Source: Pseudomonadota bacterium
Lineage (GTDB): Bacteria > Pseudomonadota > Alphaproteobacteria > Sphingomonadales > Sphingomonadaceae
DNA length: 64,000 nucleotides
Assembly (NCBI GenBank): GCA_023394965.1
Contig: JAEWZX010000009.1
Coordinates: 23,045 to 87,044, forward strand
Direction: 5' to 3'
The position numbers and the translations under genes were made by a program. Shown here in pieces: positions 15,637 through 27,131 of this stretch. Under the pieces are notes generated by a model. The model was not told the DNA's origin. It saw only the letters and a list, made by a program, of their open reading frames with translations, and did not search any database. The first letter of the stretch is position 1. Each line of letters starts with the position of its first letter.

Positions 15637-15792
15637 TCAGCCCGCTTTCTTCGCCTTATGCGCGGCAATCGCTTCGTCGATCGCGACGATCCGCTGCCGC
15701 TCGGGCGTGTCCTTGGCCAGCCCCTTGAGGCGGCAGGTCGCCCAGAGCTGGCGGCGTTCGGATTCGAGATTTTTCAGATAAAGATCGGCCAT
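15637..15792 (-). CDS. Small hypothetical protein (51 aa)
   Basis: A 51-residue charged, helical protein (starts MADLYLKNLESERRQLWATC, ends Ala/Lys-rich). I know no function for it. It lies 52 bases downstream of the 68-residue stress-promoter gene on the same strand and could share its transcript. Its stop lies seven bases from the convergent YaiI gene's stop. The small size lowers confidence. Confidence 0.5.
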   Translation of the reverse strand: MADLYLKNLESERRQLWATCRLKGLAKDTPERQRIVAIDEAIAAHKAKKAG

Positions 15793-15844
15793 GCCGGTGC
15801 CTATGGGCGCATCGATGCGCGCTGGCCAGTGGGGCGTGCGGCGA

Positions 15845-16051
15845 TCACTCCTCGTCGCTGCGCCGCCCGTCGCGTTCCTTCGCGACACCCTTGAACGGCT
15901 CGCCATCCGATTTGACATCCATGAACTGCCCCGCCGCGGGCGAACCCTCTTCGCGATTGCGCTTGGTCCATTTGCCGGTTGCCGTGTTCTTAACCTGACT
16001 GCGATCATCGACCGAGCCGATGCGATGATCGTCACCTGTATTGCGTGCCAT
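15845..16051 (-). CDS. Small hydrophilic protein (68 aa), probable general stress gene
   Basis: A 68-residue strongly charged protein rich in Asp, Arg, Lys and Gly (MARNTGDDHRIGSVDDRSQV at the start; NTATGKWTKRNREEGSPAAG in the middle), probably disordered. It has no recognised domain. A near-perfect ribosome site (AAAGGAGG) precedes the ATG, and a perfect EcfG-type promoter lies 23 bases upstream of the ATG, so this is probably a real, stress-induced gene. The promoter and ribosome site support it more than its length does. Confidence 0.65.
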   Translation of the reverse strand: MARNTGDDHRIGSVDDRSQVKNTATGKWTKRNREEGSPAAGQFMDVKSDGEPFKGVAKERDGRRSDEE

Positions 16052-16073
16052 TGTCGGCCTCCTTTGAAAGACC

Positions 16074-16099
16074 AACGGGCGGGGATTCCGGGGTGTTCC
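16074..16099 (-). promoter_or_regulatory. EcfG-type promoter upstream of 68-aa gene
   Basis: On the minus strand GGAAC, 17 bases, then CGTT: an exact match to the alphaproteobacterial general stress promoter. The -10 ends 22 bases before the ATG, a normal distance for a short leader containing AAAGGAGG. Confidence 0.7.
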
Positions 16100-16106
16100 C
16101 GTACGC

Positions 16107-16865
16107 CTAAGCTTCGAGCTCCAAAGGATACTCGTCATAAGTCTGGCCATGCAACTCACGGCCTGCGGCCTTTTTATTTCTTCCGCCCCACTGCTTGAAG
16201 AAGAAAGCCACGTCATCTCGACGACAAATTTCGAGAAGGCGCTCGACCCATTCCTCCTTCATGGGGCGCGCCCGTGGGCCAGATTCACCACCTACTATGG
16301 CCCAATGAACACCTCTGAGATTTATGTCTTTGATTTCACCGATCAGCGGCTCGAATGAGATGAACAATGTCGCCTTCGTGATTGATACCAAGTGCTTGAC
16401 GCGGTCTGCAACTTCACTGTTCTCGACTGACGTTCCAACCCAAATGTGGGGTTCTGCCTGAATCAAGCCAGAAGCAAAAAGCTCCGCCATTCGGCCTGGG
16501 CGCTTCGTCAAAATCTGGAAATGATGTTGCGGGCATGCAATCATCGTTTTCCAAACCCGTTGAATGAAAGCATCAGGGACATCGGGATGGAACAAATCTG
16601 ACATAGAATTAACGAAAATCCGCTTTGGCTTACGCCATTCAAGGGGCGCGGAAAGACTGCTCTCATCAACGTTGACGCGGCCGGTCCAAATGTATCGCCC
16701 CCCACTCTTACGAGTAGTCCCCGCGTACTTGTGGTGACCCATCGCTTGGAGCCTCGCAGCCATTCTCATAGCGTAGCAGTTGCTGCATCCGCTCGATGCA
16801 ATCGTGCAACCGGCAACAGGATTCCAAGTTACATCAGTCCATTCAATTTCCGAGTTGCTAGCCAT
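16107..16865 (-). CDS. Three-Cys-motif protein, phage Gp37/Gp68 family (DUF5131)
   Basis: A 252-residue protein. It starts MASNSEIEWTDVTWNPVAGC and has the defining Cys20-X6-Cys27-X2-Cys30 cluster (GCTIASSGCSNCYA), then IFVNSMSDLFHPDVPD, QILTKRPGRM, WVGTSVENSEVADRV and VIVGGESGPRARPM, all typical of DUF5131. The cysteine cluster suggests a radical-SAM-like iron-sulfur enzyme; the substrate is unknown. Its ATG overlaps the TcmP stop by one base (TAATG). The stretch is clearly more AT-rich than its surroundings, a sign of transfer. Confidence 0.9.
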   Translation of the reverse strand: MASNSEIEWTDVTWNPVAGCTIASSGCSNCYAMRMAARLQAMGHHKYAGTTRKSGGRYIWTGRVNVDESSLSAPLEWRKPKRIFVNSMSDLFHPDVPDAFIQRVWKTMIACPQHHFQILTKRPGRMAELFASGLIQAEPHIWVGTSVENSEVADRVKHLVSITKATLFISFEPLIGEIKDINLRGVHWAIVGGESGPRARPMKEEWVERLLEICRRDDVAFFFKQWGGRNKKAAGRELHGQTYDEYPLELEA

Positions 16866-17764
16866 TACTTCAGGACCGCCTTTGCTAACCGCATCGCTAT
16901 CGTTTGAGCGCGTTCGCTTGGGTTTGCGCAAGCAAACATGAGTGAAAAGTAGTGAATTCCATCCTTACCGAGCGGAAGCGTTTCATCCAGCACCTGACCG
17001 TTGAACGCTAGGCCGACCCGTTCTTTTGCCACCTTCTCGAACCAAGCGATATCGACAGCGCGCTGCGATCGGAATTGTGGCTGGTCGAAAAGGTCATTCC
17101 CGATTTCCTCGGTAACCGACGCCCTTTCTCGCCAAGCTTTGGTGCCGAGAGCAGCATCGACCCTCGGCCCCCCGTCTGGGTTTATGTCCCCTGCTCCCGA
17201 AACCTGACGGTACATCGCAAAGACCGGAACGAGATACCACAGATCTACAGCCTTCGTTGCGCCGAGCATTTTTAGTGTCTCGAAATTGATCTGAAGCCCG
17301 AATGGATCGAGAAAAACGAGCGCTCGTGTGCTCTTCCAATCATATTTTTCACAAACCTGCCTAAGCATATCGTTTGCATCGAGGCCTGTAATTTCTACGC
17401 GGTCTTTCAGGTGAGGGAATTCTTCGTCGACAATCTTACTCAGCGCTCTGACATTCGCCTGCTTCTTGTCATTGAGCAGATACCGATGAAATGGAGGATC
17501 GCTTGCTAACGCGCGAACAGCGGAGCCAGTAAGTATCTGGTCTGCTTCGAGCACGGGCATAGAAAAGCCATCCAACCGGGCCTGCTTAGCGCTTTCCTTT
17601 TCTGCCTTGGAAACAGCCTTCGGCATCGAATGGCCTGACCCGGCGCAGGCATCAATGTATAGAAGATCAAATTGCTGCTTCTTGAGGACCTGCCGGTACG
17701 GCCTGAGGTAGCTTTCGACTGCGTCGAGCTTCTTTCGAGTGTACTCATCGCCAAATTCTTGCAC
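16865..17764 (-). CDS. tcmP: Three-Cys-motif partner protein TcmP
   Basis: A 299-residue TcmP. It shows the N-terminal FGDEYTRKKLDAVESYL, the nucleotide/SAM-site-like YIDACAGSG (residues 36-44) and the FLDPFGLQ motif (residues 151-158). The family is defined by its genomic pairing with three-Cys-motif proteins, and that partner follows directly here with overlapping start and stop. The fold resembles class I methyltransferases, but the reaction is unknown. It starts with GTG at 17764. The coding region is less GC-rich than its neighbours. A possible promoter (TATAGC around 17799) lies upstream. Confidence 0.9.
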   Translation of the reverse strand: MQEFGDEYTRKKLDAVESYLRPYRQVLKKQQFDLLYIDACAGSGHSMPKAVSKAEKESAKQARLDGFSMPVLEADQILTGSAVRALASDPPFHRYLLNDKKQANVRALSKIVDEEFPHLKDRVEITGLDANDMLRQVCEKYDWKSTRALVFLDPFGLQINFETLKMLGATKAVDLWYLVPVFAMYRQVSGAGDINPDGGPRVDAALGTKAWRERASVTEEIGNDLFDQPQFRSQRAVDIAWFEKVAKERVGLAFNGQVLDETLPLGKDGIHYFSLMFACANPSERAQTIAMRLAKAVLK

Positions 17765-17834
17765 GGCACCCCCATCTGGAACGTTTAGGGAACGCTATAG
17801 TCGAAAGCAAAAATATGCAAGGCCTTCCAATTCG

Positions 17835-19872
<2,038 letters not shown>

Positions 19873-19927
19873 GGATCGATATGGTGTAGAGCTTCGCAAC
19901 GCTTCCGTCCAGCGTTGCCGGGCAGAG

Positions 19928-20707
19928 TCAGCCGGGAATGTCCTGCCAGCGGGGCAGGTTCCGTTTGGCAATCAACCAGTTCGAGAAAAGAACAAAGGCA
20001 AGCCACATCAACCCGCCGAAGACTGCAGCCATAATTACAAATTTGCTGAAACTGCCGCCGTATCCGAACAGGGACATGAGCAGCGAATAGACAATTCCCG
20101 CCAGACCGAAGAGGACCGCCGCATAGCGCGGTTCCGCCGCGATATAGGGTATGGGTGGCAAGGCTTTGCCTTCGCGCCAGGCCCAACGATGGGCCGGGGC
20201 GATAATCTGGCTTTCAGGGATACCGGCGTCGCGCAGTACCTGCACGGCATTGGCAATCCGCACGGAAGGAAATTCACCTTGCGCCATCGACGTGGTGGCT
20301 TGCGTCTCTGCCGAAGGCGCCATCAGGCGCGCTTTTTGCGCCGCAAATTCGTCCGCACTCAACGCTCCATCCTGGCGCAGCCGGTTAAGCTTCGCCAGTT
20401 CCTCTGCCACATCGGCCTGGTGGGTAGATGCAGCCACCGGCATGGCTGCGACTGCGCCATCGGCGGCACGCGCACGTTCGGAGCGTTTCCAGATCATATT
20501 CGCCGCCACCACGGCCGCCAGCTCGGCAAGAAAGACAAGCAGGCTGAAGTCACCCAGAAAGAACCGCAAAGACAGGACCGGTGTGGACCAGCTGTAATCG
20601 TCGAACAGGAAGACCCATCCGAAATCGTCGGTCCAGATGCCCGAGTTCCAGTACGGCGGGAACAGTATTATCAGGGCGGCGAGGATCAGGATGATCGGTT
20701 TGCGCAT
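19928..20707 (-). CDS. SHOCT-domain membrane protein
   Basis: A 259-residue protein with two hydrophobic segments at the N-terminus (residues about 4-20 and 43-72), a SHOCT domain at about residues 100-130 (ELAKLNRLRQDGALSADEF, then AAQKARLM), and two hydrophobic helices near the C-terminus (YAAVLFGLAGIVYSLLMSLF and FVIMAAVFGGLMWLAFVLFS). SHOCT modules are short oligomerisation helices. The function is unknown. The second SHOCT gene lies 55 bases upstream on the same strand, which suggests an operon. Confidence 0.8.
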   Translation of the reverse strand: MRKPIILILAALIILFPPYWNSGIWTDDFGWVFLFDDYSWSTPVLSLRFFLGDFSLLVFLAELAAVVAANMIWKRSERARAADGAVAAMPVAASTHQADVAEELAKLNRLRQDGALSADEFAAQKARLMAPSAETQATTSMAQGEFPSVRIANAVQVLRDAGIPESQIIAPAHRWAWREGKALPPIPYIAAEPRYAAVLFGLAGIVYSLLMSLFGYGGSFSKFVIMAAVFGGLMWLAFVLFSNWLIAKRNLPRWQDIPG

Positions 20708-20762
20708 GACGTCTCCTGCAGGATATCAGGCGGCAATCCCGCCCGGTTACGAGCTGGGCAGA

Positions 20763-21092
20763 TCAGCGCGCCAACAGTTCGCGCTTCTTTGCTGCGAATT
20801 CGTCTTCCGAGATGGCCCCTTCATCCAGAAGAGCCTTCCATTTCGCGATTTCATCAGCGGTGCTGGCAGGCTGCAAGGCTGGCTGGGTAGCAGGGTAAGC
20901 AGGCTGGCCAGAGACTGCAGACATGCCCGCTCCCGGCTCCCGCCGATCGAGCAGGGCCAGAATAAGAACGGCAAAGATTCCGAAAAAGAAACCGAGAACG
21001 CCCCATAAGCCGGATTCGCGATTTTTCGACTTCGCCATACTTGCACAGACAAAGGCGCAAATAATGCCCACGATAAGATAAAGAACGATCAC
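20763..21092 (-). CDS. Small SHOCT-domain membrane protein
   Basis: A 109-residue protein with two predicted N-terminal helices (IVLYLIVGIICAFVCASMA and LWGVLGFFFGIFAVLILALL), a Pro/Ala/Gln-rich linker, and a C-terminal SHOCT module (EIAKWKALLDEGAISEDEF, then AAKKRELL). It is the likely first gene of a two-gene unit with the larger SHOCT protein. Both could assemble through their SHOCT helices; that is inference. Confidence 0.82.
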   Translation of the reverse strand: MIVLYLIVGIICAFVCASMAKSKNRESGLWGVLGFFFGIFAVLILALLDRREPGAGMSAVSGQPAYPATQPALQPASTADEIAKWKALLDEGAISEDEFAAKKRELLAR

Positions 21093-21432
21093 GATGCCCC
21101 CCTTTTAGCAACGCAAACATACATCCTGACTGAGCAACATAGCGCGGCGGATAGTATGCCTTTTGTTAATACCGCCTTTGCTGATTTGTCAAATGCGGGG
21201 TTCCGGGCCGCATATCGCTGGTCATCTTTGCCGTAGCGCCTGGCCATTACGTGCATGACCAGAGGGCTAGCATCGTCGCCATATTATGGATTGCTGACGC
21301 TGATATCATGACAGCCCCCTACTGGTTTGGTGGCGACTCCAAACGGCCGAGGCGTAGCGGCACCGCGGCAATTTGCCCCCACGCCCCGTATCGGTATAGC
21401 GGTCCCATTATCTTCAGGAGGACTGCATACAT

Positions 21433-23487
21433 ATGACTTTTCGCGCGCCGCTAACCGCTGGCATTCTGCTTGCCACGGCCTCGCTCGCTGCACAGGCACA
21501 GGCCCGGCCGATGACACCGGAAGATGTCGCCCGGCTCGAAAGCGTGGGCACCATCGCCGTTTCGGCAGATGGCAGCCGCATCGCCTATACCACCGCGAGC
21601 CTTCCCGACGTGACCGACGGGGAAGAAAACGGTTCGACGTCACAGCGTCTCAGCCTCGCCTACGGCCCCAACAATGCCCGGGCCTTCCTGCCCGACGATA
21701 TCGACGTATCGGGCATCTCCTTTTCGCCCGATGGACGGATGATCAGCTTCGTGTGGGCGGACGAGGATGAAAAGTCCGCCGTCTGGGGCATCCCTGTCGA
21801 TGGCGGTGGTCAGCGCAAGCTTGCCGCGGTCAAGGATGCCGGGGTCCGCTCCTATGCCTGGTCGCCGGATGGCAGCACGATCTGGATGCTGGCCAGTGCC
21901 GAAGAAGACAAGGCCCGCGACAAGCAGGCCAAGGCCGGATTCAACGCGATCGTCTATGAAGAAGAAGCGAAGCTGACCCGCCTGTTTTCCGCCCGTGTCG
22001 GCGCAGAGGTGGATGCGGATCCGAAAGCCGTCACCATTCCCGGCTATGTCAGCGCATTCCGCGTCGCGCCCGATGGCCGCCATGCCGTTGTCGACAGCGC
22101 CCCCACCCCGCAGATCGACGATGCCTACACGTCCAAACGCGCCCACATTCTCGACCTGACCAGTGGCAAGGTGCTGCGCGTCGTCGAAACGCCGGGCAAG
22201 CTGGGCGATATCGAGATTTCGCCGGATGGAAAGCAGCTGTCGATGATCGCCGGCGTCGACATGAACGACCCGGCCGAAACGACATTGCATCTTGTCGATG
22301 TGGCGACCGGCAAATACCGGGCACTCAACGCCGGTGCACCAGAAGCCGCAGTCGATGCCGAATGGCTGGCTGACGGTCGATTGGCTGCAGTGATCCACAA
22401 GGGCGCGCAAAGCGCATTACGCATCTACAATCCGGATGGATCTGTTGCCGCCGAATATGATGGCGGCGAACTGATACTGTCCAGCCTCGAGGCGGGTGGC
22501 AACACAATCGCGGTCGAGGCCAGCAGCCCCACGCACCCCACGGAACTGTTCGTCTGGTCGGGCAACGCCTTCCAGCGCTGGACGACGCATAACGACTGGC
22601 TGAAGGATATCGATTTCGGCAAGCAGCGCACCTTCACCTATACTGCGCGTGATGGTCAGCAGGTCGAAGGCGTATTGATCGAACCGGTCGGTGGGGCCAA
22701 GCGCGGGGGCGCGCCGCTGATCCTCAACGTTCATGGCGGGCCCGAAGCGCATGACAGCAATGGCTGGCAGACTGCCTATTCCAAACCTGGACAGGTTGCG
22801 GCCGGCCAGGGTTATGCGGTATTCCTGCCCAACTATCGTGGCTCGACCGGTTACGGCACTGCCTTTTCCAAGCAGCATACCGGTAGATATACTGACCCCG
22901 AATTCACCGATCTGGTCGATGCGAAGCGCGCGCTGGTCGAAGCGGGGATCGCCGATCCCGATCGCACCGGCATTACGGGCGGGTCCTATGGCGGCTATGC
23001 CACAGGCTGGGCATCGACCGCACTGAGCGACGAATTCGCTGCTGGTGTCATGTTCGTGGGTATAACCAATCAGATCAGCAAGTTCGGCACGACGGACATT
23101 CCCTACGAAATGTACAATGTCCATTCGGGCAAGTGGCCTTGGGACGACTGGCAGGCCATGCTGGAAGTGTCGCCCATCTATCATGTCGACAAGGCCAACA
23201 CGCCCCTGCTGATCATGCACGGTGCCGACGATACACGTGTTGCGCCCAGCCAAAGCTACGAGCTGTATCGCAGCATGAAGGTGCGCAAACCCGATGTGCC
23301 CGTGCGCCTGGTGCTGTTTCCGGGTGAAGGCCATGGCAACCGCAAGGCGGCTGCGCGTTACGATTACAACCTGCGCATGATGCGCTGGTTCGACACCTAT
23401 CTGAAAACCGGCAACCGCAAGGCGGCGCTTCCCCCCGCACGCCCGGAACTGCCGTCAGGCACCACCGGGACATCCAGCAAGGACTGA
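21433..23487 (+). CDS. S9 family (prolyl oligopeptidase/acylaminoacyl-peptidase type) peptidase
   Basis: A 684-residue exported serine peptidase. A signal peptide (cut near AQAQA) is followed by a beta-propeller (about residues 30-400) that gates substrates. The alpha/beta-hydrolase domain then has the nucleophile motif GGSYGGYAT, the Asp in MHGADDTRV and the His in GEGHGN, so the catalytic triad is complete. AGGAGG lies before the ATG, with a somewhat long spacing. It probably cleaves short peptides in the periplasm. A strong terminator follows. Confidence 0.93.
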   Translation: MTFRAPLTAGILLATASLAAQAQARPMTPEDVARLESVGTIAVSADGSRIAYTTASLPDVTDGEENGSTSQRLSLAYGPNNARAFLPDDIDVSGISFSPDGRMISFVWADEDEKSAVWGIPVDGGGQRKLAAVKDAGVRSYAWSPDGSTIWMLASAEEDKARDKQAKAGFNAIVYEEEAKLTRLFSARVGAEVDADPKAVTIPGYVSAFRVAPDGRHAVVDSAPTPQIDDAYTSKRAHILDLTSGKVLRVVETPGKLGDIEISPDGKQLSMIAGVDMNDPAETTLHLVDVATGKYRALNAGAPEAAVDAEWLADGRLAAVIHKGAQSALRIYNPDGSVAAEYDGGELILSSLEAGGNTIAVEASSPTHPTELFVWSGNAFQRWTTHNDWLKDIDFGKQRTFTYTARDGQQVEGVLIEPVGGAKRGGAPLILNVHGGPEAHDSNGWQTAYSKPGQVAAGQGYAVFLPNYRGSTGYGTAFSKQHTGRYTDPEFTDLVDAKRALVEAGIADPDRTGITGGSYGGYATGWASTALSDEFAAGVMFVGITNQISKFGTTDIPYEMYNVHSGKWPWDDWQAMLEVSPIYHVDKANTPLLIMHGADDTRVAPSQSYELYRSMKVRKPDVPVRLVLFPGEGHGNRKAAARYDYNLRMMRWFDTYLKTGNRKAALPPARPELPSGTTGTSSKD

Positions 23488-23507
23488 TCGCTGGTGTGAT
23501 CGACAAG

Positions 23508-23541
23508 GGGCCGCGCGAGGTAATGTCGCGCGGCCCTTTTT
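23508..23541 (+). terminator. Rho-independent terminator after S9 peptidase gene
   Basis: GGGCCGCGCGA and TCGCGCGGCCC form a perfect 11-bp stem around a 7-base loop, followed by five T. The minus-strand reading has no T run, so it serves the S9 peptidase gene. Confidence 0.92.
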
Positions 23542-23565
23542 AATGCTCCAAAGCGCCTGTGCCGG

Positions 23566-25353
23566 CTATTGCCCGCCAGCAGCAATCCAGCGATCGATCT
23601 TGGCTTCCAGAACGGCCAGCGGAATGTTGCCGCTGTTGAGCACCTGTTCGTGGAAAAGGCGGATGTCGAAACCATCGCCCAGCGCCTTTTCGGCCCGTGC
23701 GCGCAGTTCCTTGAGCTTCAGTTCGCCGATTTTGTAGCCCAGTGCCTGGCCCGGCATGGCGATATAGCGGGCAACTTCGTTTTCCGCATAATCGCGCGCG
23801 CTGCCGTTTTCGACCATATAGTCGACCGCCTTGTCCCGGCTCCAGCCAAGCGCATGGATGCCCGTATCGACCACCAACCGCACGGCGCGCTTCAGTTCGC
23901 CATCTTCCAGCGCCTGCAGTCGCTCTACCGGGTCGTCGTAAAGACCCAGTTCGTACCCCAGGCTTTCTGCGTAGAGCGCCCAACCTTCGCCGAAGGCTGT
24001 ATACCAGCCGTGCTTCAGCGTGTCGGGCAGCCTGTCATCTTCGATGGCGAACATGATCTGATAGTGGTGGCCCGGATTGCCTTCATGCATATACAGCCGG
24101 ATCGAGGGGCTGAGTTCGCGCTCCGCAGCATTCCAGCCACTGAAATAGAACGTCCCCGCCCGCTCGCGCTCCGGATCGCCCGGCTGGTAAGACGCAGCCA
24201 GGAAGAACTCTTCGCGATAGGGTTCGTATGGTTCGATACGCAGCGGCGTTTCAGGGCCGCTGAGGAACAGGGGGCCAATCTTGCTGTCGACCGCCTTGCC
24301 CGTCTCGTACCACGCTTGCTGTAGCGATTCCTTCGTCTTGTAGACCTTCGGGCGACGCTCGCCACGCTCGGCAATCGCCTCGTCTCGCGCCTGGCTGATC
24401 CGCTTCACTTCGGACAGGCCCAGATCGTGCACGTCCTGCGCGCTGAGCGGCAGCGTGGTCATTTCCACGATGCGATAATCGTAGAATGCCTTGCCGCCAG
24501 GCATATCCGACAAGCCGAACGTGGCACGCGCCTTGGGTAAATAGGTATCTGCCAGATAAGCGCGCAGACGCCGGATTGCGGGGAACAGTCTTTCGTCGAT
24601 GGCCGTGGTGAGATCGGCGCGTGCGTCCTCCTTCTGCGCGTCGGTAAAACTGTCGGGGAATGCGCGCAGCGGCGCATAATAGGCGTTTTTCGCCTGCGGT
24701 GTCGACAATTGGGTATCGAGTTGCTCGATCATCATTTCGACCGTCAGCCGCGGCAGGGTGATACCCTGTTCGATACCCGTATCGAACCGCGCGATGACTT
24801 CTTCCACCATCTGCGCATAGGCGGTGTGGCGGGCGATATTGGCAGCGTAATCTTCCGCAGTCTTGAACGGCATCACCCCGTCCGGAGCGGAAAGGCCGGG
24901 ATAATCCCCCTGAATGCCGGTGAAATGATCCAGCGGAAGAGCAAGCCGGATTTTCAGTATATCCGGTTCCATCCCGGCAAGCGTCCGTTCGCCAGCATAA
25001 CGAAAGGTGTCATAGGCAATGCGATCTTCCGCAGCCAGGGCACTGCGGTCGATCGCAGCCAGCTCGGCCAATTCGGCCTCGGTGGCAGCCCTCTCTGCCG
25101 CAAAGCCAGCTGGCGAAAAGTCGCCCAGCTTGCCCGCATCGGAGAAGTCACCCTGATAGAAGGCGGCGATGGGCGACCGGTCGAGCGAGGCCGCCTCGCT
25201 CCGCGCCAGCAGATCGCGCAGTTTCGCAGATTCGTGGTCGCTGGCAGACATGCCGGCGTGATGGCCGGAATGATCCTGCGCAAATGTCGGCGTGGAGATG
25301 GTGGCAGACGCAATGGCGATCGCCGATGCGAAGCGAGTGAGAACGCGGTTCAT
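23566..25353 (-). CDS. DUF885 family secreted metallohydrolase-like protein
   Basis: A protein of about 595 residues starting at the ATG at 25353 (GGGGAGC upstream). A signal peptide (ending near PTFAQ) is followed by a His-rich mature start (DHSGHHAG). DUF885 features include MIEQLDTQLSTPQAKNAYY, GGKAFYDYRI, and YMHEGNPGHHYQ, a HExxPGHH-type motif that suggests a metal site, then GWALYAESLG. The family is related to gluzincin peptidases; activity on peptides is likely but unproven. It is separate from the hut genes (104 bases to hutU). Confidence 0.88.
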   Translation of the reverse strand: MNRVLTRFASAIAIASATISTPTFAQDHSGHHAGMSASDHESAKLRDLLARSEAASLDRSPIAAFYQGDFSDAGKLGDFSPAGFAAERAATEAELAELAAIDRSALAAEDRIAYDTFRYAGERTLAGMEPDILKIRLALPLDHFTGIQGDYPGLSAPDGVMPFKTAEDYAANIARHTAYAQMVEEVIARFDTGIEQGITLPRLTVEMMIEQLDTQLSTPQAKNAYYAPLRAFPDSFTDAQKEDARADLTTAIDERLFPAIRRLRAYLADTYLPKARATFGLSDMPGGKAFYDYRIVEMTTLPLSAQDVHDLGLSEVKRISQARDEAIAERGERRPKVYKTKESLQQAWYETGKAVDSKIGPLFLSGPETPLRIEPYEPYREEFFLAASYQPGDPERERAGTFYFSGWNAAERELSPSIRLYMHEGNPGHHYQIMFAIEDDRLPDTLKHGWYTAFGEGWALYAESLGYELGLYDDPVERLQALEDGELKRAVRLVVDTGIHALGWSRDKAVDYMVENGSARDYAENEVARYIAMPGQALGYKIGELKLKELRARAEKALGDGFDIRLFHEQVLNSGNIPLAVLEAKIDRWIAAGGQ

Positions 25354-25457
25354 CTGTGAAGCTCCCCTGAAATACGGCGGGGAGGCTAGCGACACTCACT
25401 ACAGGAGCAAAGCCCCATCGACCAAAGGCGTGCTGGCACCGGCAAGGGGCCGTCCGG

Positions 25458-27131
25458 CTAGGTGCCGAGGATGGCAGGAAGACGCAGGCCTTTCGCGCGC
25501 GCGCAGTCCACGGCGTCTTCATATCCGGCATCGGCGTGGCGCATGACGCCAGTTGCCGGATCGTTCCAGAGTACCCGTTCCAGGCGGCGTGCCGCATCCT
25601 CGGTCCCGTCGGCCACGATGACCATGCCCGCATGCTGGCTGAAGCCCATGCCCACGCCGCCCCCATGATGCAGGCTGACCCAGGTCGCCCCGCTGGCGGT
25701 ATTGAGCAATGCGTTGAGCAACGGCCAGTCACTGACCGCGTCGCTGCCGTCTTTCATCGCCTCCGTTTCCCGATTGGGACTCGCAACCGAGCCGCTGTCG
25801 AGATGATCGCGGCCAATGACGACCGGGGCCTTCAGGTCACCGCTAGCCACCATTTCGTTGAACGCCATGCCCAGCCGGTGCCGATCGCCAAGACCGACCC
25901 AGCAAATGCGTGCCGGCAAACCCTGAAAGGCAATCCGTTCGCGCGCCATGTCGAGCCAGTTGTGCAGGTGATGGTAGTCGGGCAGCAACTCCTTCACCTT
26001 GGCATCGGTCTTGTAGATATCCTCTGGATCGCCCGACAGCGCAGCCCAGCGAAACGGGCCGATCCCGCGACAGAACAGCGGCCGGATATAGGCCGGGACG
26101 AAGCCGGGGAAGGCAAAGGCATTCTCCAATCCCTCCTCCAGCGCGACCTGGCGGATGTTATTGCCATAATCGAGCGTGGGCACACCTGCATCCCAGAAGG
26201 CCAGCATGGCTTCCACCTGCTTGCGCATCGATGCCCGGGCAGCCTTTTCCACCGCCTTGGGATCGCTTTCGCGCTTTGCCCGCCATTCACCCAAGGTCCA
26301 CCCTTCCGGCAGATAGCCGTTGACCGGATCATGCGCGCTCGTCTGGTCGGTGACGATATCGGGCCGCACGCCGCGCTTCACCAGCTCCGGGAAGATTTCG
26401 GCGGCATTGCCGAGCAAGCCGACCGACTTCGCCTCGCCCGCAGCCGTCCAGCGTTCGATCATGGCGAGCGCTTCATCCACACTGTCGGTTTTCTCGTCGA
26501 GGTAACGAGTGCGAAGGCGGAAATCGACGCTGTCCGGATTGCATTCCACCGCCAGACAGCAAGCCCCGGCCATGACGGCGGCCAGCGGCTGGGCACCGCC
26601 CATTCCACCAAGTCCGCCGGTCAGGATCCACTTGCCGGTGAGATCTCCGCCATAATGCTTGCGCCCGGCTTCCACGAAGGTTTCGTAAGTCCCCTGCACG
26701 ATGCCCTGTGTGCCGATGTAGATCCACGAACCGGCCGTCATCTGGCCGTACATCATCAGGCCCTTCTTATCGAGTTCGCTGAAATGGTCCCAATTGGCCC
26801 AATGCGGCACGAGGTTGGAATTGGCGATAAGCACACGGGGGGCGTCCGCATGCGTGCGGAACACGCCGACCGGCTTGCCGGACTGGACCAGCAGCGTCTC
26901 GTCGTCCGCCAGGGTCCTGAGGCTGGACAGGATCGCTTCGAAATCGCCCCAGCTGCGTGCAGCACGGCCGATCCCGCCGTACACCACCAGTTCGTCCGGA
27001 TTTTCGGCCACCTCACGATCGAGGTTGTTCTGAATCATCCGGAAAGGCGCCTCGGTCTGCCAGCTCCCACAGTTCAGCTCGGGCCCCGTCGGTGCCTTGA
27101 TATCGCGGGCATTGCGGCGGTCGATGGTCAT
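25458..27131 (-). CDS. hutU: Urocanate hydratase
   Basis: A 557-residue urocanase, the second step of histidine degradation, turning urocanate into imidazolonepropionate with tightly bound NAD. The NAD-binding region [18 protein letters not shown] and the [20 protein letters not shown] segment are intact. It is the last gene of the hutI-hutH-hutG-hutU unit; its start overlaps the hutG stop by four bases. Confidence 0.98.
   Translation of the reverse strand: MTIDRRNARDIKAPTGPELNCGSWQTEAPFRMIQNNLDREVAENPDELVVYGGIGRAARSWGDFEAILSSLRTLADDETLLVQSGKPVGVFRTHADAPRVLIANSNLVPHWANWDHFSELDKKGLMMYGQMTAGSWIYIGTQGIVQGTYETFVEAGRKHYGGDLTGKWILTGGLGGMGGAQPLAAVMAGACCLAVECNPDSVDFRLRTRYLDEKTDSVDEALAMIERWTAAGEAKSVGLLGNAAEIFPELVKRGVRPDIVTDQTSAHDPVNGYLPEGWTLGEWRAKRESDPKAVEKAARASMRKQVEAMLAFWDAGVPTLDYGNNIRQVALEEGLENAFAFPGFVPAYIRPLFCRGIGPFRWAALSGDPEDIYKTDAKVKELLPDYHHLHNWLDMARERIAFQGLPARICWVGLGDRHRLGMAFNEMVASGDLKAPVVIGRDHLDSGSVASPNRETEAMKDGSDAVSDWPLLNALLNTASGATWVSLHHGGGVGMGFSQHAGMVIVADGTEDAARRLERVLWNDPATGVMRHADAGYEDAVDCARAKGLRLPAILGT

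Noticed and set aside
16052..17834. Direct repeats or att sites flanking the tcmP cassette
   Set aside because: Comparing the two edges by eye I found no shared repeat longer than a few bases, and no integrase or tRNA is adjacent.
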